A DNA stretch of 64,000 nucleotides, from the NCBI RefSeq assembly GCF_014268755.2, contig NZ_CP077093.1, positions 1-64,000 of the forward strand. Direction: 5' to 3'. Within the stretch, counting starts at the first letter, position 1, and the number at the start of each line of letters is the position of its first letter. Source of the DNA: Pseudomonas vanderleydeniana. Its GTDB lineage: Bacteria; Pseudomonadota; Gammaproteobacteria; Pseudomonadales; Pseudomonadaceae. This document shows positions 26,427 through 36,767 of the stretch, one piece after another. A program made the position numbers and the translations under genes. The notes under the pieces are model-generated. The model was not told the DNA's origin. It made no database searches and saw only the letters and a list, made by a program, of their open reading frames with translations.

Positions 26427-27821
26427 TCAGGCCGCCGCGCACCAGCTGCGCGGCTCGTCGACAGCGCGCTGCGGGTAGGCGATGTCGAGCTTGAGGTCGG
26501 CGCGCTCGATGCGTAGCCGACCCTCCGGGGTTGCCTGCAACTCGCCCGGCGCCAGGGGCAGGATCCAGTAGAGGTCCTCACCGCCGCAGATCGATTTCAG
26601 CTGGGTGGCGACCGTGGCGGCCTGGAGATCGATGCGTCCGTCGGCCAGGACGAACCCGGCATGCACGTCGACCTCGATGGTTTCCGGTTGCGCGGCCAGG
26701 CGGTAGGAGTTGCCAACCTCGAAGCTGCCCGGCAGGGCCCGGCTCGGCACCAGCAGGCGCCCACTCTCCGGGTCGTTGAAACGTTGCAGGAAAGACTCCA
26801 GGACCGGCGCCACCTTGCGATTGGCAACGGCGACCGCCCTGCGGATTCGTCGCTCCACGGCCCTGTCGAGCGGCGCGGCAACTGGCGCCACCGAATCCAG
26901 CAGGATTGCCAGCGGCGTTTCGCCCAGAGCCACGCGCGGCAACCAGTCCGTACCCTGGCGCTCAAGCAGATAACCGGCAAGGTCACCCAGCACATAGCTC
27001 TCCACATCGGCAGCCAGGTCGGCGACAAGGTCATGCTCCTGCCCCTGGCGGATCAGCGCCTCGAGCCTCAGTCTCGACCATTCGCCTGAACCCGGACGCA
27101 CTCCTTGCCCCAGCAGGTTGGCAACCGACTCCACGTACCGTGCCGTGCCCTCGGAGCGGTCGACCTGGCGAAGACGCCCCGCCTCGTCGGCATGTTCGTC
27201 CAGCCAGCGGCGATACCAATGACTGGCCCGCGCCAGGGCCTCGGGCTGCCCCAGGGCCGCCGCCAGCAACTGGCGAATGAGCTGGTTGCGATACACCCTG
27301 GGCTCGGCCCTGGCGGGATAGATGATGCTGCGCTCCGCACCCGGCAGGCGCAGCCACCCGGCTTCGACATGGAAATGAAAGGCTTCGTGGGTCGCCAGGC
27401 CCAACAGTTCAGGCAGCGCCCGTGGATCCTGCAACCGCTGCCGTTCCTGCGCTGGCAGCGCCGCCCCCAGGCCGATGAAGATCGCCGGCAGCCCCTGCCA
27501 GACGATTCGGCGATAACGCTGGTACTCGTAGCTGACACCCAGCTCCCGGACCTTCGCCATCGCCACTTCTTCACCGCCCCGCGCCCCCATCGCCCAGGCT
27601 CGTCGCCCATCGCTGACCACCAGCTGGATGTCGGCAAATACCCGGGTGGTGGGGCTGAACCCGGCCAACGCTGGCCAGGCCGTGCGCGTCGCCCGGATCA
27701 GCCGCTGCACATGGGCTTCGCGAGTGATCTCGACGGCGGCCTGCGGGGCGGCCGAGACCGCGACACTGGCGGCGGCCAAGAATACCAGCAGCAACAATAA
27801 AAGCATCCTTGCGATAACCAT
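26427..27821 (-). CDS. exported protein of unknown function with HExxH zinc-peptidase-like motif
   Basis: I do not recognise this 464-residue protein as a named family. It has a clear signal peptide (MLLLLLLVFLAAASVAVSA). The segment LATHEAFHFHVE places HExxH at residues 144-148, and SEGTARYVE at 222-230 supplies a Glu75 residues further on, the spacing and motif (EGxAxY) of the third zinc ligand in gluzincin-type peptidases. The rest, including a beta-rich C-terminus with TQLKSICGGEDLYWILPL, has no evident match. ATG 27821 follows GGGAGGA by 5 nt. Predicted role: secreted or periplasmic metallopeptidase; the prediction rests on these motifs alone. Confidence 0.72.
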   Translation of the reverse strand: MVIARMLLLLLLVFLAAASVAVSAAPQAAVEITREAHVQRLIRATRTAWPALAGFSPTTRVFADIQLVVSDGRRAWAMGARGGEEVAMAKVRELGVSYEYQRYRRIVWQGLPAIFIGLGAALPAQERQRLQDPRALPELLGLATHEAFHFHVEAGWLRLPGAERSIIYPARAEPRVYRNQLIRQLLAAALGQPEALARASHWYRRWLDEHADEAGRLRQVDRSEGTARYVESVANLLGQGVRPGSGEWSRLRLEALIRQGQEHDLVADLAADVESYVLGDLAGYLLERQGTDWLPRVALGETPLAILLDSVAPVAAPLDRAVERRIRRAVAVANRKVAPVLESFLQRFNDPESGRLLVPSRALPGSFEVGNSYRLAAQPETIEVDVHAGFVLADGRIDLQAATVATQLKSICGGEDLYWILPLAPGELQATPEGRLRIERADLKLDIAYPQRAVDEPRSWCAAA

Positions 27822-27933
27822 GAATGTCCTCCCTGACTGCGTTTTCTGGTTGCCCAGGCAGTCTAGGAAAGGCCCATCAGGAAAAACGCAGGAAATGGCG
27901 GCGTACGATGCAGGAAAAGGCCGAAAAAAGGCG

Positions 27934-27960
27934 AAAAAAAACCCCGAACCAGGTCGGGGT
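27934..27960 (-). terminator. intrinsic terminator of the rpmB-rpmG operon
   Basis: On the minus strand ACCCCGACCT-GG-TTCGGGGT-type stem (27941-27960) is followed by a run of eight T residues (27934-27941). It lies about 22 nt past the rpmG stop. Confidence 0.85.
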
Positions 27961-27982
27961 TTCTTTCGAAAGATAAAATCAA

Positions 27983-28138
27983 TTACTTGATTTTGCCTTC
28001 CTTGTAGATCACGTGCTTGCGAACAACCGGATCATATTTCTTGATCTCGATTTTGTCCGGAGTAGTGCGCTTGTTCTTGTCAGTCGTGTAGAAATGACCA
28101 GTACCGGCGCTCGAGATCAGACGAATCAATTCACGCAT
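27983..28138 (-). CDS. rpmG: 50S ribosomal protein L33
   Basis: 51-residue basic protein reading [20 protein letters not shown] and ending [11 protein letters not shown], the bacterial L33 sequence. It lacks the zinc-ribbon cysteines, so this is the C-minus, zinc-independent type. The ATG at 28138 has AGGAGC upstream. It lies 11 nt downstream of rpmB in the conserved rpmB-rpmG pair and is followed by the terminator at 27934. Confidence 0.96.
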   Translation of the reverse strand: MRELIRLISSAGTGHFYTTDKNKRTTPDKIEIKKYDPVVRKHVIYKEGKIK

Positions 28139-28149
28139 GATTTAGCTCC

Positions 28150-28383
28150 TTATACCTTGCCATCACGGCGCAGTTCGGCCAGCACGGCGTCGATGCCGCG
28201 CTTGTCGATGATACGCATGCCCTTGGCGGAAACGCGCAGGCGCACGAAACGCTTCTCCGACTCAACCCAGAAGCGGTGATGCTGCAGGTTAGGCAGGAAA
28301 CGACGACGGGTTTTGTTGTTTGCGTGGGAAATGTTATTCCCAGTCACCGGACCCTTACCGGTAACTTGACAGACTCTAGACAT
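28150..28383 (-). CDS. rpmB: 50S ribosomal protein L28
   Basis: 77 residues, beginning [20 protein letters not shown] and containing the L28 signature [27 protein letters not shown]. First gene of the rpmBG pair, read from a promoter in the 452-nt gap to its right. Codon use and lack of rare codons fit a highly expressed gene. Confidence 0.97.
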   Translation of the reverse strand: MSRVCQVTGKGPVTGNNISHANNKTRRRFLPNLQHHRFWVESEKRFVRLRVSAKGMRIIDKRGIDAVLAELRRDGKV

Positions 28384-28835
28384 GCCTCAGCCCTCTAAAA
28401 CCACATGCCCAACCCGGCATGGGTTGGCCGCTTAATCTCTCAGTCATTTGGCGCCAGGCGCCGCGTTTCTTTAAGGGTCTTACCGGCTACACCTACAAGC
28501 GAAGGAACCGGGCCCCTAGAAAAGAGCGCTGCTTTATACCAGAAAGACTACGGTGCAACAACATCAAGTGCGATTAAAAGCGTCTCGAGCGCCCGAAAAC
28601 CTGGGTACGAGACCCCAATGCCGGGGCTCGGGGCAGAAAATGCCGCTCGTCGCACAAAATCCGCGCTTCACTGTAAAAGTCGGGAAATCTCGCACAGGCA
28701 AGAGCGAAGGATTGTACAGCAAGCCCGGCCGGCCGAGTAAAAATGGGATAGTCAATTGCCGCCCGGGGCACTAGGGTAGAGGTTTTTCCAGACTGCACTC
28801 GCAGATGGGACAACGACCTGCAAAGGAAACTGAAC
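28384..28835. other. 452-nt intergenic region between rpmB and the binding-protein gene
   Basis: Contains the divergent promoters by necessity, but I cannot place -35/-10 boxes with confidence. A short CCCC-N6-GGGG hairpin near 28613-28626 is the only structure noticed. Several short frames cross it, none with a ribosome site or family resemblance. Confidence 0.5.
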
Positions 28836-30425
28836 ATGCGCTTCGCTGCCCTACCGCTATTGCTCGTCCCGTTTTTCGGCCCGCTGGCCCATGCCGCGAC
28901 CTCGCTGAGCGTCTGCACCGAGGCCAGCCCCGAAGGCTTCGACGTCGTGCAGTACAACTCGCTGACCACCACCAATGCCTCGGCGGACGTGCTGATGAAC
29001 CGCCTGGTGGACTTCGATGCCGCCAGCGGCAAGCTGGTGCCGAGCCTGGCCGACAGCTGGACCGTCTCCGATGACGGCCTGACCTACGACTTCAAGCTGC
29101 ACCCGGGCGTGAAGTTCCACCGTACCGACTACTTCAAGCCGACCCGCGACCTGAGCGCGGCCGACGTACGCTTCAGCTTCGAGCGCATGCTCGATCCGGC
29201 CAACCCCTGGCACCGGATCGCCCAGAGCGGCTTCCCGCACGCCCAGTCGCTGCAGCTGCCGGCACTGATCAAGCGCATCGAGGCCACCGACCCGCTGACC
29301 GTGCGCTTCACCCTGGACCACCCGGACTCGACCTTTCTCGCCACCCTGAGCATGGGCTTCGCCTCGATCTACTCGGCGGAGTACGCCGACAAGCTGATGG
29401 CGGCCAATACCCCGGAAAAACTCAACAGCCAGCCGATCGGCACCGGTCCGTTCGTCTTCGGCCGGTTCCAGAAGGATGCCGTGATCCGCTACAGCGCCAA
29501 CCCGGACTACTTCGCCGGCAAACCGGCGGTCGACACCCTGGTGTTCGCGATCACTCCGGACGCCAACGTGCGCCTGCAGAAACTGCGGCGCAACGAGTGC
29601 CAGGTCGCCCTGTCGCCCAAGCCGCTGGACGTCGATTCGGCGAGCAGGGACCCGGCGCTCAAGGTGGAGAAGACCGCCGCCTTCATGACCGCCTTCCTCG
29701 CCATCAACAGCCAGCACCCACCACTGGACAAGCCTGAGGTGCGCCAGGCGATCAACCTGGCCTTCGACAAGACCAGCTACCTCAAGGCGGTCTTCGAGGA
29801 CACCGCCGAAGCCGCCAATGGCCCGTACCCTCCCAATACCTGGAGCTACGCCAGGGAGCTGCCCGGCTACGCCCACGACCCGGAGAAAGCCAAGGCCCTG
29901 CTCGCCAAGGCCGGCCTGAAGAACGGCTTCCAGACCACCATCTGGACCCGTCCATCCGGCAGCCTGCTCAACCCGAACCCGAGCCTCGGCGCACAGCTGC
30001 TGCAGGCCGACCTCGCCGAAGTGGGCATCCAGGCGGAAATCCGCGTGATCGAATGGGGCGAACTGATCCGGCGCGCCAAGGCTGGCGAGCACGACCTGCT
30101 GTTCATGGGCTGGGCCGGCGACAACGGTGACCCGGACAACTTCCTGACCCCGCAATTCTCCTGCGCCGCCGTGAAATCCGGGACCAACTTCGCCCGCTAC
30201 TGCGACGCCAACCTGGACAAGCTGATCAGCGCCGGCAAGACCACCAGCGAACAGGGCGTGCGCAGCAAGCTCTACCAGCAGGCCCAGGCGCAGATCCAGC
30301 AGCAGGCACTCTGGCTGCCGCTGGCCCACCCGACCGCCTTCGCCCTGGTGCGCAAGGACGTCCACGGCTACCAGGTGAGCCCGTTCGGTCGCCAGGACTT
30401 CGCCAAGGTCAGCGTCAAGCCTTGA
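28836..30425 (+). CDS. periplasmic peptide/dipeptide-binding protein of an ABC importer
   Basis: 529-residue SBP_bac_5 (DppA/OppA-type) solute-binding protein. It has a signal peptide (LLLVPFFGPLAHA), then SVCTEASPEGFDVVQYNS, the family's signature region LADSWTVSDDGLTYDFKLHPGVKFH, and C-terminal EWGELIRRAKAGEHDLLFMGWAGDNGDPDNF typical of dipeptide/haem-binding DppA members. ATG 28836 follows AAAGGAAAC. No permease or ATPase gene is adjacent, so it is an orphan that must pair with components elsewhere. The same gene sits next to rpmB in P. aeruginosa as I recall. Confidence 0.92.
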   Translation: MRFAALPLLLVPFFGPLAHAATSLSVCTEASPEGFDVVQYNSLTTTNASADVLMNRLVDFDAASGKLVPSLADSWTVSDDGLTYDFKLHPGVKFHRTDYFKPTRDLSAADVRFSFERMLDPANPWHRIAQSGFPHAQSLQLPALIKRIEATDPLTVRFTLDHPDSTFLATLSMGFASIYSAEYADKLMAANTPEKLNSQPIGTGPFVFGRFQKDAVIRYSANPDYFAGKPAVDTLVFAITPDANVRLQKLRRNECQVALSPKPLDVDSASRDPALKVEKTAAFMTAFLAINSQHPPLDKPEVRQAINLAFDKTSYLKAVFEDTAEAANGPYPPNTWSYARELPGYAHDPEKAKALLAKAGLKNGFQTTIWTRPSGSLLNPNPSLGAQLLQADLAEVGIQAEIRVIEWGELIRRAKAGEHDLLFMGWAGDNGDPDNFLTPQFSCAAVKSGTNFARYCDANLDKLISAGKTTSEQGVRSKLYQQAQAQIQQQALWLPLAHPTAFALVRKDVHGYQVSPFGRQDFAKVSVKP

Positions 30426-30431
30426 CCTCCC

Positions 30432-30457
30432 GCATGGCCCCGGCAACGGGGCCATGC
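30432..30457. terminator. strong hairpin between convergent genes, no U-tract
   Basis: Perfect 10-bp stem GCATGGCCCC / GGGGCCATGC with a 6-nt loop, 7 nt after the binding-protein stop and directly before the radC stop. Probably a 3'-end structure serving both transcripts; without a T tract, intrinsic termination is uncertain. Confidence 0.55.
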
Positions 30458-30458
30458 G

Positions 30459-31133
30459 CTACATCATCCCATGCTCCATCATCGAGAACGGGTCGCCGTC
30501 ACCGATGACGAAATGATCGAGCACCCGCACATCCACCAGCTCCAGCGCAGTTTTCAGCCGTTCGGTCAGCAGCCGGTCGGCGTGGCTGGGTTCGGCCACC
30601 CCCGAAGGGTGGTTGTGACAGAGGATCAGCGCCGCCGCGTTATGCGCCAGTGCCCGCTTGACCACCTGCCGCGGGTACACGCTGGCATTGTCGATGGTCC
30701 CGCGGAACAGCGCCTCGAAGGCCAGCACCCGGTGCTTGGTATCGAGGAACAGGCAGCCGAACACCTCATGGGCCTCATGGCGCAACATCGCCTTCAGGTA
30801 ATCCCGCACGGCCTGCGGGCTTTCCAGCGCCGAGTCGCGGCGCAGGCGCTCGGCCAGATGGCGGCGGGCCATTTCCAGCACCGCCTGCAACTGCGCGAAC
30901 TTCGCCGGCCCAAGTCCCAACTCCCGGCTGAAATCCCGCGGCCCAGCCTCCAGCAGGCTACGCAAACTACCGAATTGCCTCAACAGATGCCGCGCCAGAT
31001 CCACTGCGCTCTTGCCGCACACACCGGTGCGCAGGAAGATCGCCAGCAGTTCGGCGTCGGACAGGCTGGCCGCCCCCTGCTCCAGCAATTTCTCCCGCGG
31101 CCGCTCCGCCGCCGGCCAATCACGAATACTCAT
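30459..31133 (-). CDS. radC: RadC family protein (JAMM/MPN domain)
   Basis: 224-residue RadC/YicR-type protein: an N-terminal helix-hairpin-helix part ([14 protein letters not shown] ... [13 protein letters not shown]) and a C-terminal MPN/JAMM metal-binding domain with [14 protein letters not shown]. Originally linked to DNA repair, but the biochemical role of chromosomal RadC is unresolved. ATG 31133 has GGGAGG upstream; a GTG at 31136 is too close to it. Divergent from coaBC with a 137-nt gap, the standard arrangement in gamma-proteobacteria. Confidence 0.94.
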   Translation of the reverse strand: MSIRDWPAAERPREKLLEQGAASLSDAELLAIFLRTGVCGKSAVDLARHLLRQFGSLRSLLEAGPRDFSRELGLGPAKFAQLQAVLEMARRHLAERLRRDSALESPQAVRDYLKAMLRHEAHEVFGCLFLDTKHRVLAFEALFRGTIDNASVYPRQVVKRALAHNAAALILCHNHPSGVAEPSHADRLLTERLKTALELVDVRVLDHFVIGDGDPFSMMEHGMM

Positions 31134-31270
31134 CACACCTCCCTGTCACCCTGGGGGCCCGCTGCTCCATAGCGGGCGCTGTGTTATCGTAGTCCATCTT
31201 TTTTACCCCCGAACCGGCCTGGGGAGGCGTCCTCGGGGGTGGTAACCACTGGACACTAAAAGGCAGGCCT

Positions 31271-32479
31271 ATGCAGCGGCTGTATCGGAAACGCATCGTT
31301 CTCGGCGTCGGCGGCGGCATCGCCGCCTACAAAAGCGCCGAGCTGGTTCGCCGACTTCTCGACCAGGGTGCCGAAGTCCGCGTGGTCATGACCCGTGGCG
31401 GCAGTGAGTTCATCACCCCGCTGACCATGCAGGCGCTGTCCGGGCACCCGGTGCACCTGGACCTGCTCGACCCGGCAGCCGAGGCCGCGATGGGCCATAT
31501 CGAGCTGGCGAAGTGGGCCGACCTGGTGCTGATTGCACCGGCCACCGCCGACCTGATCGCCCGCCTGGCCCAAGGCATCGCCGATGACCTGCTGACCACC
31601 CTGGTGCTCGCCACCGATGCCACCGTCGCCATCGCCCCGGCGATGAACCAGGCCATGTGGCGCGACCCGGCGACCCAGGCCAACACCCAATTGCTGCACA
31701 GCCGTGGCTTCAAGGTCTTCGGCCCGGCCTCCGGCAGCCAGGCCTGCGGCGACGTCGGCCTGGGACGCATGCTGGAAGCCACCGACCTGGCCCAGCACGC
31801 CGCCGACTGCTTCCAGCACCTGGCCCTGACCGGCAAGCATGTGCTGATCACCGCCGGCCCGACCCAGGAAAACATCGACCCGGTCCGCTACATCACCAAC
31901 CACAGTTCCGGAAAAATGGGCTTCGCCCTGGCCGAGGCCGCCGTCGAAGCCGGCGCCCGCGTCACCCTGATCACCGGCCCGGTGCACCTGCCGACGCCGG
32001 ACCGGGTCAGCCGGATCGATGTCGTCAGCGCCCGCGACATGCTCGCCGCCTGCGAGGCCGCGATCCCCTGCGACGTATTCATCGCCTCGGCCGCGGTAGC
32101 GGACTACCGCCCGGAGGTCGTTGCCCCCCAGAAACTCAAGAAAGACCCTACAACCGGCGACGGCCTGCTGCTGCAGATGGTGCGCAACCCGGACATCCTG
32201 GCGACCATCGCCGGCCGCCCCGACCGCCCCTTCAGCGTCGGCTTCGCCGCCGAGACCGAGCACCTGCTCGATTACGCCGCGCGCAAGCTCAAGGACAAGA
32301 ACCTCGACCTGATCGTCGCCAATGACGTGGCCAACCCCAGCATCGGCTTCAACAGCGAGGAGAACGCCTGCAGCGTGATCGACCGGGAGCTGCAGGCCAC
32401 CGTTTTCACCCAGACCAGCAAGGGCAAGATTGCCCGCCAGCTGATCTCCTTCATCGCTTCACGACTGAACCAGGTTTAA
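31271..32479 (+). CDS. coaBC: bifunctional phosphopantothenoylcysteine decarboxylase/synthetase
   Basis: 402-residue two-domain enzyme of coenzyme A synthesis. The N-terminal CoaC flavoprotein (residues 1-185) has [16 protein letters not shown], the active-site His in [11 protein letters not shown] and the PAMNQAMW motif. The C-terminal CoaB domain has [32 protein letters not shown] and the ANDV segment for CTP-dependent ligation. ATG 31271 with AGGCAGG upstream. Stop lies 5 nt before dut, so the pair is an operon. Confidence 0.96.
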   Translation: MQRLYRKRIVLGVGGGIAAYKSAELVRRLLDQGAEVRVVMTRGGSEFITPLTMQALSGHPVHLDLLDPAAEAAMGHIELAKWADLVLIAPATADLIARLAQGIADDLLTTLVLATDATVAIAPAMNQAMWRDPATQANTQLLHSRGFKVFGPASGSQACGDVGLGRMLEATDLAQHAADCFQHLALTGKHVLITAGPTQENIDPVRYITNHSSGKMGFALAEAAVEAGARVTLITGPVHLPTPDRVSRIDVVSARDMLAACEAAIPCDVFIASAAVADYRPEVVAPQKLKKDPTTGDGLLLQMVRNPDILATIAGRPDRPFSVGFAAETEHLLDYAARKLKDKNLDLIVANDVANPSIGFNSEENACSVIDRELQATVFTQTSKGKIARQLISFIASRLNQV

Positions 32480-32484
32480 TCCCC

Positions 32485-32940
32485 ATGCACGCTTTGCAAG
32501 CCAAGATCCTCGACCCGCGCATCGGCAGCGAATTCCCCCTGCCGCAGTACGCCACCCCCGGCTCCGCCGGCCTCGACCTGCGCGCCATGCTGCAGCAGGA
32601 CACCGTACTGGAGCCGGGCCAGACCTTGCTGATCCCGACCGGCCTGTCGGTCTACATTGGCGATCCCGGCCTCGCCGCGCTGATCCTGCCGCGCTCCGGC
32701 CTGGGCCACAAACATGGCATCGTCCTGGGCAACCTGGTCGGCCTGATCGACTCCGACTACCAGGGCGAGCTGATGGTCTCCTGCTGGAACCGCGGCCAGA
32801 GCGCCTTCACCATCGCCGTCGGCGAGCGCATCGCCCAACTGGTGCTGGTACCCGTGGTCCAGGCGCACTTCGAACTGGTCCAGGAGTTCGATGAAAGCCA
32901 ACGCGGCGCTGGCGGTTTCGGGCATTCGGGCAGCCATTGA
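32485..32940 (+). CDS. dut: deoxyuridine 5'-triphosphate nucleotidohydrolase
   Basis: 151-residue trimeric dUTPase that removes dUTP to keep uracil out of DNA and supplies dUMP for dTMP. All five family motifs are present: [39 protein letters not shown] and the C-terminal [10 protein letters not shown] arm. Located 5 nt after coaBC, followed by a GC-rich hairpin. Confidence 0.97.
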   Translation: MHALQAKILDPRIGSEFPLPQYATPGSAGLDLRAMLQQDTVLEPGQTLLIPTGLSVYIGDPGLAALILPRSGLGHKHGIVLGNLVGLIDSDYQGELMVSCWNRGQSAFTIAVGERIAQLVLVPVVQAHFELVQEFDESQRGAGGFGHSGSH

Positions 32941-32950
32941 CCTACGCTGA

Positions 32951-32980
32951 TCCTGGCCGGCGCCCAAAAGCCGGCCAGGA
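32951..32980 (+). terminator. hairpin after dut
   Basis: Perfect 11-bp stem TCCTGGCCGGC / GCCGGCCAGGA with an 8-nt loop, 10 nt past the dut stop. No T tract, so it may stabilise the 3' end or work as a weak terminator before algC. Confidence 0.55.
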
Positions 32981-33023
32981 TGATTCGCGCTGCATTTCAG
33001 GATGAGTTTCGCGGAGGCGGTAT

Positions 33024-35612
33024 TTGAAAGGCATCAAGCGCAGTGCAAAGGCCGGCAACGGCGCCGAACAGCAGGAGCTGCCGTCTTCGAACGAAGCCGC
33101 CAGGCCGTTGCTGCCGGGCCTGAAAATCGCGCTCGGCGGCCTGTTGCTCGCGGCCGTACTGCTCTGGTTCGGCATTCTGGCCCCCTCGCAGCAGTTCCTT
33201 CGCTCGCAACTGGCGCAATCCGCCGGCGCCATGGCAGGCTCGCAACTGAGCCAAGCCACCAGCGGGCTGGTCGCCCTGACGGACGCCGCCGCCCTCGACC
33301 CCGCACTCCTCAAGGCCCTGCGGGCCCCGGACGGCAGTGCCGTGAAAGCGGCGGAAAGCAGCCTGCATTACCTGCCCGGCCTGGTCGATGCACAATTGAA
33401 CCTGCGCGACGCTGCCCAACCGCTCACCGACCGTGCCGCACCGCTCAACTTCTCGGCCCTGGACCTGATCCGCCGAGCCGAACGCGGCACCCGGCCCGCA
33501 CCGGAAGCCTACAAGGTCGGCCAACGCTGGCTGGTCTACAGCGTCGCCCCCTTGCGCGAGACAACTGACGCCCCGATAGCCGGCACCCTGCTGCTGGTGT
33601 TCGATCTGCAGCAAGTGTTGCAGCCCCTGGCCTACTGGCCGGCGAACTCCGGCTCGCTACAACTGACCCAAAGCATCCTCGGCAGCCCTGAGCAGGTGCT
33701 CGATCAACGTGGCACGGCTGCCTCGACCGAGACCTACCCATTCGCCAGCGGCAACTGGACGCTCAAATTCACCCCGGGCCCGGCCTACCAGTTCGGCTAT
33801 CCGCCCAGCGTCTACGGCTTGCTGCTGTTGGTCATGGGACTGCTGCTCGGCAGCAGCGCCCTGGCGATCCGCCTGACCCACCAGCGCCTGCAACGCCGCC
33901 TCGACGACGATGCCCGACAGCTGGAACAGCTGTTCCACGAACTCTCCAGCGGAAAAGCCGTCAAAGCCTTCAGTTTGAGCCTGCCGGCCCTCAACGGACT
34001 GGCGCAGGAACTGGCGCGCTTCTCCCAGCGCAACGCCCAGCCTGCGGCCACCCCGCAGCATGCCGGCATCGATTCAGGCCCAACGACCAGCAGTGCCCCG
34101 GAGCCGAACCAACCCGCCACCCATGGTGCCGACTGGATCGATCCGCTATTCCAAGATGTCGACTTCCTTGATGTCGACATTCTCGACGAAAACCAGGACT
34201 TCCTGAGAACGGAGCACCCTCAAGCAATGAACAGCACCGTACCGACATTCCCAGACAGCATCTTCCGCGCCTACGACATCCGCGGCACCGTCCCGGAAAC
34301 CCTGAATGGCGAGACCGCCTACTGGATCGGCCGCGCCATCGGCTCGCAGAGCCTGGCCCAGGGTGAACCCAACGTTTCGGTCGGCCGCGACGGCCGACTG
34401 TCCGGCCCGGAGCTGGTCCAACAACTGATCCAGGGCCTGCATGACAGCGGCTGCCACGTCAGCGATGTCGGCCTGGTGCCAACACCGGCCCTGTACTACG
34501 CCGCCAACGTGCTGGCAGGAAAATCCGGGGTGATGCTGACCGGCAGCCATAACCCGTCGAACTACAACGGCTTCAAGATCATCATCGCCGGCGACACCCT
34601 GGCCAACGAACAGATCCAGGCCCTGCACACCCGCCTGAAAACCAATGACCTGAGCAGCGGCAAGGGCAGCATCGAGAAAGTCGAGATCCTCGACCGCTAC
34701 TTCAAGCAAATCCGCGAGGACATCGTCCTGGCGAAGAAACTCAAGGTGGTGGTCGACTGCGGCAACGGCGCCGCCGGCGTGATCGCGCCCCAGCTGATCG
34801 AAGCGCTGGGTTGCGAAGTGATCCCGCTGTTCTGCGAGGTCGACGGCAACTTCCCGAACCACCACCCGGACCCGGGCAAGCCGGAAAACCTCGAGGACCT
34901 GATCGCCAAGGTCAAGGAAACCAACGCCGACGTGGGCCTGGCCTTCGATGGCGACGGCGACCGCGTCGGCGTGGTGACCAATACCGGCAGCATCGTCTTC
35001 CCCGACCGCCTGCTGATGCTGTTCGCCAAGGACGTGGTGTCGCGCAACCCTGGCGCGGATATCATTTTCGACGTCAAGTGCACCCGCCGCCTGACGCCGC
35101 TGATCCAGGAGTATGGCGGTCGCCCGGTCATGTGGAAGACCGGTCATTCGTTGATCAAGAAGAAGATGAAACAGAGCGGCGCCCTGCTCGCCGGCGAGAT
35201 GAGTGGCCATATCTTCTTCAAGGAGCGCTGGTTCGGTTTCGACGACGGCATCTACAGCGCCGCGCGCCTGCTGGAGATCCTCAGCCAGGAGAAATCCACC
35301 GCCGAGGAGCTGTTCGCGACCTTCCCGAACGATATTTCCACGCCGGAGATCAACATTAATGTGACCGACGAGGGCAAATTCAGCATCATTGAAGCCTTGC
35401 ACGACGCACAATGGGGCGATGCCAACCTGACCACCATCGATGGTGTCCGGGTCGACTACCCCAAAGGCTGGGGCCTGGTTCGCGCCTCCAACACCACGCC
35501 GGTGCTGGTGCTGCGCTTCGAGGCCGATACCGAGGACGAGCTGCAGCGCATCAAGGACGTGTTCCACGCCCAGCTCAAACGTGTTGCACCCGATCTCCAA
35601 CTACCGTTCTGA
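33024..35612 (+). CDS. algC: phosphomannomutase/phosphoglucomutase AlgC with membrane-anchored N-terminal extension
   Basis: 862-residue protein. The C-terminal 461 residues (from M402) are classic AlgC, interconverting mannose- and glucose-6-P/1-P for alginate, LPS and rhamnolipid precursors. They carry the phospho-serine TGSHNPS (Ser508, equal to Ser107 of the short form) and the metal loop DGDGDRVG. The first 400 residues have two membrane segments (about 33-54 and 263-283) around a ~200-residue periplasmic part, then a low-complexity linker. TTG 33024 has a perfect GGAGG 6 nt upstream, which strongly supports the long form. An internal ATG at 34227 with a weak GGAG could give the soluble short form. 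Confidence 0.93.
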   Translation: MKGIKRSAKAGNGAEQQELPSSNEAARPLLPGLKIALGGLLLAAVLLWFGILAPSQQFLRSQLAQSAGAMAGSQLSQATSGLVALTDAAALDPALLKALRAPDGSAVKAAESSLHYLPGLVDAQLNLRDAAQPLTDRAAPLNFSALDLIRRAERGTRPAPEAYKVGQRWLVYSVAPLRETTDAPIAGTLLLVFDLQQVLQPLAYWPANSGSLQLTQSILGSPEQVLDQRGTAASTETYPFASGNWTLKFTPGPAYQFGYPPSVYGLLLLVMGLLLGSSALAIRLTHQRLQRRLDDDARQLEQLFHELSSGKAVKAFSLSLPALNGLAQELARFSQRNAQPAATPQHAGIDSGPTTSSAPEPNQPATHGADWIDPLFQDVDFLDVDILDENQDFLRTEHPQAMNSTVPTFPDSIFRAYDIRGTVPETLNGETAYWIGRAIGSQSLAQGEPNVSVGRDGRLSGPELVQQLIQGLHDSGCHVSDVGLVPTPALYYAANVLAGKSGVMLTGSHNPSNYNGFKIIIAGDTLANEQIQALHTRLKTNDLSSGKGSIEKVEILDRYFKQIREDIVLAKKLKVVVDCGNGAAGVIAPQLIEALGCEVIPLFCEVDGNFPNHHPDPGKPENLEDLIAKVKETNADVGLAFDGDGDRVGVVTNTGSIVFPDRLLMLFAKDVVSRNPGADIIFDVKCTRRLTPLIQEYGGRPVMWKTGHSLIKKKMKQSGALLAGEMSGHIFFKERWFGFDDGIYSAARLLEILSQEKSTAEELFATFPNDISTPEININVTDEGKFSIIEALHDAQWGDANLTTIDGVRVDYPKGWGLVRASNTTPVLVLRFEADTEDELQRIKDVFHAQLKRVAPDLQLPF

Positions 35613-35617
35613 CCTCC

Positions 35618-35638
35618 AGGCGGTGTAGAACACCGCCT
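35618..35638 (+). terminator. hairpin between algC and argB
   Basis: AGGCGGTG-TAGAA-CACCGCCT, 8-bp stem, 5 nt past the algC stop, no T tract. Weak terminator or 3'-end stabiliser. Confidence 0.5.
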
Positions 35639-35664
35639 GACCACCTGTTTCACCGGAGCCCTGA

Positions 35665-36570
<906 letters not shown>

Positions 36571-36584
36571 TCCGCCCGTACCCT

Positions 36585-36686
36585 CTGCAGGAGCGAGCTT
36601 GCTCGCGATAAACGTCAACGATAACGCTGGTCACCTGATGCCCGGCGTTGAGGCGACTACCATCGCGAGCAAGCTCGCTCCTGCAG
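36585..36686. repeat. REP-type inverted repeat after argB
   Basis: Left arm CTGCAGGAGCGAGCTTGCTC onward (36585-36609), right arm GAGCAAGCTCGCTCCTGCAG (36667-36686), 53-nt interior. The arms are near-perfect complements over 25 bp. Located 14 nt past the argB stop. Confidence 0.87.
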
Positions 36687-36718
36687 TCCTGCAAGTTCGC
36701 CACGATGCGAGCGCATAA

Positions 36719-36754
36719 TAAAGCCCCGCTCCGGGACACCGGGCGGGGCTTTTT
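36719..36754. terminator. bidirectional intrinsic terminator
   Basis: AAAGCCCCGC (36720-36729) pairs with GCGGGGCTTT (36743-36752), with flanking A and T runs. It separates the convergent argB and DUF4124 genes and can end both transcripts. Confidence 0.85.
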
Positions 36755-36767
36755 CATGACGGCACAC

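Noticed and set aside
28384..28835. Small RNA or hidden gene between rpmB and the binding-protein gene
   Set aside because: No promoter-terminator pair, conserved structure or coding signal could be made out.
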